A DNA stretch of 64,000 nt from Lactarius indigo (lineage: Eukaryota; Basidiomycota; Agaricomycetes; Russulales; Russulaceae), in contig JAFKAC010000007.1 of the NCBI GenBank assembly GCA_025766275.1, positions 744,001 to 808,000 on the forward strand, read 5' to 3'. Below, piece by piece: positions 56,599 through 64,000 of this stretch; position 1 is the stretch's first letter, and every line of letters starts with the position of its first letter. The translations under genes were made by a program, and so were the position numbers. The notes under the pieces were generated by a model. That model was not told where the DNA came from. It saw nothing but the letters and a program-made list of their open reading frames with translations, and did not search any database.

Positions 56599-56842
56599 GG
56601 TCACGGGTTGGAGAAGTGGTAGCGGCGTCAATGGTTGGGCTCGGGGTCGTGGCAACCGCGGGTTGTCGTGTTCACCATATTCACATTTTCGATCGCAACT
56701 TCCGCACGATTGACACCTGATCCTGATTATCTCCAAACGATATTATATTTTTTGCATGGGCCTCGGACTCATCCCAAGAGACCCAACTAATGAGATATGA
56801 GGTGGTGAGCCGCGGCTATCCAGCCCAACAGTTGGATGGATT

Positions 56843-58362
56843 ATGTCAGCACCTTCCACGCCTCGTTCACGTTGGCAACGACCTCTGCGACTTGACTTGA
56901 ACGACCAGACGAGGAGAGACAAGGTAACACTTCGACCACGACCAAGGGCAAGACAGGCCATCATGGAAGGCGAACAGCAGCAACTTGACGAGTGGGCTCG
57001 CTCTCGCCACACACGCTTGCCGTCCTTTGCAGAAGTTCTCTCTCGAAGGACGCGCCCCCCGGTTGATCTTTTCATGTTTTAGTCCGTTCTCGCTCTTCCT
57101 TTCCTCATTTATCCCACCACTAACCCGCATATATCCTCATCTCATCCTTGTATGCGTCTTTTCCCCTTCGCCTCACTCTTCCATTCTCCTACACCATCGC
57201 AGCTTGTTCCTCCAACGTGAGGGTGCCGAAGATATTCTCGACTTCTGGCTAGATGTGCAGCAGCACGAGAACCTCTGTAGGGCCTATTTCAAGGACGTAC
57301 GCAAGTCAGGGCGCACGATTCGTGAGGATTGGCCCGAATACTGGGAATATGCACGGCGACGCGGGTCCACATACGGCACCGTCGTCGGCGGTCAACCTGG
57401 CGCAAAACGCAGCACCGCGAAGCACAGCGGAGATGGCCGCAGAAATGCAGGAGAAGCGCCCAATGGCTGAACGCTCGACCAGCCCAGATCCACGTTTGCT
57501 CGCGTCGACTTCTCCCGCGACTGCGGTGGGTACGGACCTCGAGCACGCGCTCAGCTCTGCGACACCCGCACAGCCTCGTTCAACCACTCCGTTCTCTCTC
57601 GGTAAACGTACACCGACCTTCTTTGCCCGGCGTGCATCCCGCGCCCCGACGATCATTCCCCGCAGTTCGCCCATCTCCCGTGCCGATTTGGTCGCGAGTG
57701 CCGAACGCATCTTTCTGCGGTATCTCTCACCTGCGGGCACTTCTCCTGGAGGTGGTGAGAGCCACGAGATTTATCTCCCGCCTGCGCTGCGTGTACACTC
57801 GTTCCCCTTGAGCAATGCGACCGGTAGCGCTGCGGATCAAGCCGCAATTGCACAAGTTCCCGACATGTTCCACGGCCAGAAGGAGTACTGCTTCCGCGCC
57901 ATGGAGCAAGACGCATTCCCGCGCTTCCTACGCTCCAAGGCATTTGGGAATCTCACCCCAATGAGCGCGCTCGTACGTCTCGTCGCCGGCCTTATTTCCC
58001 TGTGGATCGGTCTCGCGACCGCATTCTCTTTGGTGTTGCTGGACGTCAAGCCCAAGTCCGTGCGGTTTTATGTGCGTATCTTCGCAACGAGTGTCACCTC
58101 AAACCTTACTGATTATTACCCGAAGCTGTTTATCCCCTTTACCTTTGCACTACTCTTCCTCATTTCACATCAGTACGAACTCGATCCCATCCTCGTCTTT
58201 CTTGGGCAGAGCGAAACTACACCGTTCCGCACCCTGCGTATCCGCGAACCATATGTTCGAAAACTACTCATTGGTCGTTCCATTTGGGTTTCGATACTTG
58301 TGGCTGTTGGAGTGGCAGCGCTCACGCTACTCTTCTGGGCTGTTCCAGGGCACAGACTCTAG
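56843..58362 (+). CDS. RGS-domain transmembrane protein, RAX1-like
   Basis: RAX1 proteins mark old growth sites for bud or branch selection at the plasma membrane. Exon 1 has LPSFAEVLSRRTRPPVDLFMF, spliced (donor GTCCGT after TTTTA) to YLFLQREGAEDILDFWLDVQ, QHENLCRAYFKDVRKSGR and DWPEYWEYARRRGS. A Ser/Pro-rich insert follows, then the second RGS half AERIFLRYLSP, EIYLPPALRVHSFPLSN and EYCFRAMEQDAFPRFLRSKA. Helices include LVRLVAGLISLWIGLATAFS, LFIPFTFALLFLISHQYELD and SILVAVGVAALTLLFWAV. Between VVGG and EMAAEM the frame changes: a 37-nt GT-AG intron (57374-57410 region) would fit but is short, and a 1-nt indel is the alternative. Confidence 0.8.
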
Positions 58363-60160
58363 TTTCTATCGGGGGGAGTACCGACACCGTTGTGAGATAG
58401 CGACTTTAAATTTGATTCCCACCCGTTCTATTCTTGCTTATATCCATCTCACCTACTCCGTCCTGGATACCCTTGGCCGATCGAGCCCCGTCCTTTCCCT
58501 TGTTAAAATGTCCTCCTTTCTATCTCGTCATGTCACGCCATGTTTCAGTCATTAGTTTCCTTACAGCGACTTATTTTATTTCCGTGATAGTAGTTTGTAC
58601 ACCGGTCCCCATGGAACGATCTTACTCGTCTATATAGAATATGGACAAATTTTCCCACGCTTTCGGGATAAATTCAAGCCTTTGTTCGTTGACAACGCTC
58701 TTCTTAGTGCGGCGGCCTGGCTCGTTTTTTCCCCAGTGTTGCTCATGGCCGCATCTGTACGCGGCCGTTCGAGTGTCACGCCATGCCCAGATCGATACGG
58801 ACGTCTCAGCACCCTATGTCTACCCCTCGGGTTGGCAACTGCCAGCACATCGAGGAGCAGTCGGGTCGGTTGTCCCGGACAGATTTATCCATTCTCGTCA
58901 TTCCTTCTCAGAAAAAGGGATGTTTCTATTTGTGTATACAGCATAGCAAAGGATGTACGATGTACGGACGATGTGAAGAGTCCGAGTCACGCGTTATGTT
59001 TACAGTTTTTGTTTTGCGTTGCTTCCTGCGGTTGCGGTTGTCGTTTGTTTGCATGCTTTGGTCCCTGTGTGATTTCCGATCCGATCAGTGTTGATGGTGC
59101 TGTGCAAATTGGCTGACGAACCGAAGATCTTTACCCCCCTGCTGGGCAGTGATGCGGGTGTGCAAAAGCACCTTTAAACCTTTTTCTTGAACTCATTGAT
59201 ACCTCTAAACTATTGCACAGGTGGAATACCCGACGATATTATACTCGCTATCAGACTTGCTATCAGAGTTGTGACTATTCCGCGTCCCCATACGGTAATA
59301 CGCTGTGCGTCTCGGAAATTCCTGCCTGAAAACGAAGCGGGCGCTTGATGAGATATGGGATCCGCACACACGACACTGCCAGTAGCGAGACGCCCGTGCC
59401 AGTGTTGCGGAGAAGCAAGCTTGCCACCATCGGACGTGGCGTGGTCTTGTAAGTCTGTACATCACATGCTGCTGCTAACTGGAACGTTGCTAGGCGTTAG
59501 ATGGCGGAGAAGTGTGCACAGTATTGCCACAGTATGGTACTACAGATCCGGAAAAGGAAACTGTCTGTGTGGTGTGGATCCCACCTGTGCGAACCATCAA
59601 CGAAGAACACCAGTCCAGTTATCGCCTTTCTTTAGCGGCGGCGACTGTTGTTGTTGCCACGACCGAGCTGATCGTCCGAAAGAGGGGATGAAACGTTGAA
59701 TGACATTGGGACATCGCGAAGGATGATGTGTCTCGACCAGATGTGTTCGTATGCGGCAATACATCACCCCGTCTCCGCGGAACTTTAGGAAACAATGGCA
59801 CAGAGAAACACCGGAGTAGGTATTGGGTTCACTGAAAGGATGCGATCTCGGAGGGGCATGTAAACATAATCATATTTTCAGTGACAACTAATTTAGACGA
59901 CGAGCATATTAACGACTCATACGAGAGACGATTAGGGCATTATTATTTAGTCAGTTAGAGTAAGGAGGAAACGGGTGGCGTCCGTGTCGTTTTTCAATTT
60001 TTGGTGGATACAATATGGGTGACAAAGGTACGAACATCGTTAACAATACAGCAAAGATAACGTCATGAAAAAGCCGGGCCAGCGGCACAAGGCCAAGATC
60101 AGCGTCCAAGGGGAGAGGTAGGGCACCCCCGCGGTTTGCGTGATTAAACACAGGATCGGA
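58363..60160. other. Gene-poor stretch between the RGS gene and the 60-61 kb gene
   Basis: Frames at 58430-59116 and 59205-59699 were inspected on both strands. None shows a known domain, conserved splice pattern or sensible composition. It probably holds the 3' UTRs of the two flanking convergent genes. Confidence 0.4.
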
Positions 60161-61040
60161 CTAGCGGCGTCGGAGGGCGCGGAGCTCACGTTGCACTTGG
60201 GCAATGTTACGACGATTCCATGCGCCGACCCACCGCTGATCCTCGGGTGCACGGGCGCTAGAAGAGAAGACGGGTGCCGGGAGCTCCAAGATTCGTTGCC
60301 ATTGTGAATTCGAGCCTAACGAGGCGCTCCGCCTGCGGTGGCTCTTCGTCGATCGCGAACGTGAGATCGAGCGTGAGCTGACGAGCTTCGTGGTGGTCTG
60401 CGCTTGGGTGGTTTCGGGCCAGTCCGCATCGGAGGGCTGGAACACCAAGCTCGGCAGGAACGTCCTCGCCTAATTTTCGCACTACTCGTGCCATTTTACG
60501 CCTGCGAGCTTCTGCGCGGCTAGGCTCGATAGGCGTGGTAGGTGTTGGCGGGACCTCTGTTTTGGCGGAGAGCGGAGTGAGAGGAATGGACTGCAAGAGG
60601 ACATCGCTATCGGGGGATGACAAGGGTGCAGAGTTTAGGCAGAGGACGAGGGGACGAGGGGCGTCAGCAGAGCGTCGGGACTTGGCCGACAGCATGGGGA
60701 TCTCTTCTATCGACGACTCGGACATAGTCAAGAGAGATTCCTTGGACGCTGCGAATGGCGAGAGCTCGGAGTGGATTAGCGGCTCCTCGACAATGGAGCA
60801 TTGGCGACGATGACGCTTTATCTGCATTGGTGATTCGACGCGGACGTGGTCGTTTTCAGGCTTGGAAGAAGCGGTATGAAGCGTGGCGGTAATGGAACAT
60901 CCGTTCGACTCGATAAGAAAGGGCGTCGCCCCCAGGACGGCGCCGAGCTTCCGTGAGGAGCGCATGACACGAGTACGCTGCACCGAATCAAGCTTGTTGG
61001 TAGTTGATGGAGGAAGGGCGACGGAGGTCATGGACGACAT
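60161..61040 (-). CDS. Uncharacterised Ser/Pro-rich fungal protein, paralogue of the 39.7-40.9 kb gene
   Basis: Starts MSSMTSVALPPSTTNKLDSV and continues RTRVMRSSRKLGAVLGATP, the same block as in the paralogue. Long disordered Ser/Pro sequence follows with SSIEEIPMLSAKSRRSADAP, then the second shared block RAEARRRKMARVVRKLGEDVPAEL. From here the better protein is in another frame: VFQPSDADWPETTQAQTTT, RRRSASLGSNSQWQRILELP and WVGAWNRRNIAQVQRELRAL to the stop at 60161. A 1-nt shift near 60450, within GAGCTTGGTGTTCC, links them. No domain known; basic and probably disordered. Confidence 0.6.
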
Positions 61041-62027
61041 GTTCGAAGGAAACGTTATCGAGAAGCGAGAGTGCAAGTCAAAGAAATAAGGGTGGACAAG
61101 AAATCAACCAAGGGCGATGAAGGGGAGGTTATTAAGCAGAGGATTGGGCGTAGGGTCAGTCCCAAACTCGCAGACTATAAGGATAGTGAAGAACAAAAAC
61201 TGTTATTGTGTTATCGTGCTGGCACATCGTGCGTGAACCCGAGGCCTTAAGCCGTGATGCGGACTACTGTAAAATTGTCATGCGGTTGCCATGTGTTTTG
61301 CATTACCTCAATGCATTCATTGTTCAGTCTCGGATGGGCGGCAGTTGGCGACACTTGCGAGGAACAAAAGCGTTCGTTGTTTCCTTGCTTCTTGTTGTTC
61401 TTGGACGGTTTAAACACCAGATTAAGACATCAGCGTCACAGGTTGCACTGTCACATAGAAGCAGCACTGCCCTGCGATGGGCCGGTGGCGAAAAGAACTC
61501 ATCTCCGAGTCAGTCGTGTGTTCCCAGCACCAGAAGGGTGCGGTCTACACGCATCCTTTTTCATTGTATAGAATATACGTGACAGCCACTTAGGGGCGTC
61601 AACGGCCCATCGTCCTCTGCTCACTGGCAGCGACTGTCCGTCAGCTGTCACCTTTTACCTGTCTTTTACACTTACCATCGGTGCCAGGCGTGTATTACTG
61701 GCGTGTTACGGAGCATGCATTCCCTTACTCGAATGAGGGATGGTACATTTGATGGACAGGCTGCTCATGTTGTCGTCAATTGGACGGGATGTCAAGCAGG
61801 ACGCCATTGCACAATAATGCAAGCGACGATCTGCAATCAAGTCCACAATCACCCAGTCTACAAAGCCTATGTTACACGGTTCTGTTTATATGTGAATCCA
61901 TGATGGGGACAGTTTGTGTAACTTCCACCTGCCAATCTGGACAGTTACTTGACAGATAAATAAATAAATAATAAAAGGTCGTGTTGGACGCGTTCGCCTC
62001 GACGCCTTGCCACTAACCGCTCCAGAC
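61041..62027. other. Intergenic region between divergent genes
   Basis: Upstream of both the minus-strand Ser/Pro-rich gene and NDC1. Short frames at 61208-61903 lack any family resemblance. An (AAAT)n run near 61957-61975 precedes the NDC1 start. Confidence 0.45.
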
Positions 62028-64000
62028 ATGTCGACCGGGATTACAGCGACGTCGCCGACACGACCTCCACAACCCGTACGTGCCATAACATCTACACTAT
62101 CGGCTCGTGCTTCTCCGTTGGTACCCCCTGCATCACAAACATACGAACCCCTCGCACGCGCTGTCCTCCGCCGCCGCCTGCTGTATCACATCCTCCCACA
62201 ATCGTCCCTTATTGCATGGGTTTCGACCACTTTTTGGATGACATGGCATGCTGGTGGCATATCCACTCTTGTCCTTTCAAAATTACTTGTCGGTTCCTTT
62301 CCTTCCTACGACACTCCTTGTGACCTTGCTTGTGTGGGCTTTCGGCGTGTTGCCAATCACTGTCCTTCGCAAGTCGCACCTGAACTGGTGAGCGCAGCCG
62401 AACTCACACCTTCTCGGATTCTCATCTTACCTTTTACAGCTGTCTCCGTACCTTCCTCTTCCCCCTCACAGCGGGTCAAAGTCGCCTATTCTAATCCAAG
62501 CACCCTTCCGTGCACTGTCAGTGTACATAATCGCAGGGATCTGCGTTTCAACAATCAATATCGTAGTTTCTCGCGCTTCTGAGAGTGCCTCCCGTGGTAG
62601 TGATCTCTGGGTCTTTGCCAAGTCGAGGTGCTTCTCTCCCCAGTCTTGGGTCTTTCACGGACTGACATGTACTGCTTTCGATTATATAGGAGACACCCTT
62701 ATTATCTAAATGGGCGTTTTCTATTCCTGTTCATGTCACAAGTTTCTTTGGCCGCAAGTTTTCACTTCAGGAGTGTCTTGCTGAACCGTGCAGTTGTTCG
62801 TTGGACGCGAGACCCAGGTGTGTTACCTTCCAAAAGCCCTTTACGAAGACCACGCTTATTTCGATAGGTTCCTAAGGCGGATACGGTGATCGGTTTCTTT
62901 CGCCGACTCCTTCGCGTTGGCATCAGCACCGGGGCGTTCACCATTGCTACCTTCACTGCATACACAATCGCTTTCGGGCTCACCCGTTCGATCGCACTCC
63001 CCGTACTATTACAAATTCCATTAGTGTCTCGTCTATTTCGACCCTTCTTGGGCCACTTCCTCCGTGGGCGGTGGAACCTGGCACACCTCTGGTGGAATCG
63101 TACTCTCATTTGGCATGCCTTCCTCCTTGGCCTAACTACGGTTGGAGGATGGGAGTTCACGGAAAGTTTATTCGACGATAAGGTTCAAGAGGTGCGCGTG
63201 CATTTCTGAAAGGCATGACTACTTCTGATGGATTGGTCTTTGTTCTAGCCCATAGCTGTAGCTTCTCAGACGGCGGATTCTATGCTCACACTCATCTCGG
63301 GCATCACGAGTCATGACCCATACTTACCTGCACTTAAGCTATTCCGAGCTTTGCAAACACGCAGAGGATGATAGTAACGCCGCGAGCACTCGCCGAATCA
63401 ATGTGTTCGGTGACCAGAAGCACACTCCGACTCTGTGGGCCACGCTTGTCCGTGCGGCCTTAATTACTCTAGGGAAGGACTACCAACTACTCCTTCGTCG
63501 CGGTGCGCCCCCGCCCCCACCAGGTTCACCTGTCCTTTGCGTTCCCTGGTCCACAAGCTGATCGGCGTCTAGCTGCCCCGACACCGAAGCCAAAGCCCGT
63601 TGGTCTTGTAGCGCCCGCCACTCCTTTCATTCGAAAACCAGTCTTGAAGCCTACACCGAGTTCACCATTACATTCTGTTGTCACATCGCTGGCTGCAGAC
63701 GGATCGGTGACACAAGCGCTTACACATTCCCTCGATTCCACAGTAGCCCACCTGCCAGATCTCTTCAAATCGACTGCGCCCGCTCCTCCTGTAGTGGCTG
63801 TGCAAAAGACCGTCGCGACAGTAAAAGCAGCTAGCCCGGCAGTTGCTTGGGAAAATCCCGACGCCGAACGACTTCATTCCCTTAAAGGTGCAGGCCATCG
63901 CTAAGGAGGTCACGCAATGGTGGTCGCGCCCCCGCGCGAGTCGTCTCGCCGATTGTGCTGTACCGAATCGCGCGACAGACGCTCTCATTGTTGAAGGTCG
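62028..64000 (+). CDS. NDC1: Nucleoporin NDC1, 5' part (cut by the window end)
   Basis: Integral membrane nucleoporin that anchors nuclear pore complexes and spindle pole bodies. MSTGITATSPTRPPQPVRAI precedes the membrane core: YEPLARAVLRRRLLYHILPQ, SLIAWVSTTFWMTWHAGGIS. Later exons give FFRRLLRVGISTGAFTIATF, TAYTIAFGLTRSIALPVLLQ, WNLAHLWWNRTLIWHAFLLG and VGGWEFTESLFDD. The soluble part has HLSYSELCKHAEDD, RINVFGDQKHTPTLWATLVR, VGLVAPATPFIRKPVLKPTP and DSTVAHLPDLFKST. The gene is still open at 64000 (EVTQWWSRPRASRLADCAV). At least six exons, with those around 62.4-62.9 kb uncertain. Start chosen at the second Met of its frame. Confidence 0.82.

Noticed and set aside
58430..59116. Plus-strand frames of 161-173 residues after the RGS gene
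   Set aside because: Composition is Ser/Phe/Cys-rich with no domain, no splice consistency and overlapping alternative frames. Judged 3' UTR noise.
1..64000. CRISPR arrays, bacterial operons, rRNA and tRNA genes
   Set aside because: The DNA is fungal nuclear with spliced genes. No direct-repeat/spacer array was seen. No tRNA B-box with a matching cloverleaf or rRNA segment was recognised by eye, although a tRNA scan was not possible.

Overview
The window is nuclear DNA of a filamentous basidiomycete, most likely an Agaricomycete. Genes are dense and on both strands, introns are about 50-60 nt, and the conserved proteins are fungal. Two accessory families are typical of Agaricomycetes: BTB/POZ proteins and DUF7918 proteins. 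The species cannot be named from the sequence. Most genes had to be assembled from short exons. Several single-copy genes (DPH5, NDUFA2, the DUF6699 gene, the 60.2 kb gene) need one 1-nt frame correction each, so some indels may be assembly errors.

Layout. 0-9.4 kb: diphthine synthase DPH5 (+), a dual-specificity-phosphatase-like protein without the catalytic Arg (-), cytosolic asparaginyl-tRNA synthetase (+) with a relic of its last intron and exon 1 kb downstream, and an OPT oligopeptide transporter (-). 9.6-25.3 kb: the phosphatidylglycerophosphate phosphatase GEP4, followed by a decayed tandem array. Its unit is [GEP4 3' fragment]-[double-BTB gene]-[DUF7918 gene]. There are three units and two further DUF7918 copies. 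Only the third unit (17.8-21.4 kb) reads open throughout. 26-30 kb: a truncated KIN1-like kinase, a PalI/RIM9-type membrane protein and a DUF6699 protein.

30.4-45.2 kb: long minus-strand housekeeping genes, namely DML1/Misato, TRAPPC11 and the XPF/RAD1 nuclease. Between TRAPPC11 and RAD1 lie a 40-residue metallothionein-like gene (+) and a serine/arginine-rich orphan protein (-) that has a paralogue at 60-61 kb. 45.2-50.5 kb: sparse DNA with one cyclophilin and a possible multicopper-oxidase relic. 50.5-58.4 kb: PEX19/MED8 (divergent), an intronless protein of unknown function, TFB5/ribose-5-phosphate isomerase (divergent) and NDUFA2/RAX1-like RGS membrane protein (divergent). The right edge holds the 5' part of nucleoporin NDC1, cut by the window.

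The best candidate for something undescribed is the 10-25 kb array. A two-BTB protein, whose halves are joined by a GC-AG intron seen in all three copies, has been duplicated together with a DUF7918 protein. The DUF7918 tail carries SUMO-acceptor consensus sites, including an exact phospho-dependent one, and ends in a SUMO-interacting-like motif. BTB proteins are often ubiquitin-ligase adaptors, so the pair may act in ubiquitin/SUMO signalling. That link is inference.
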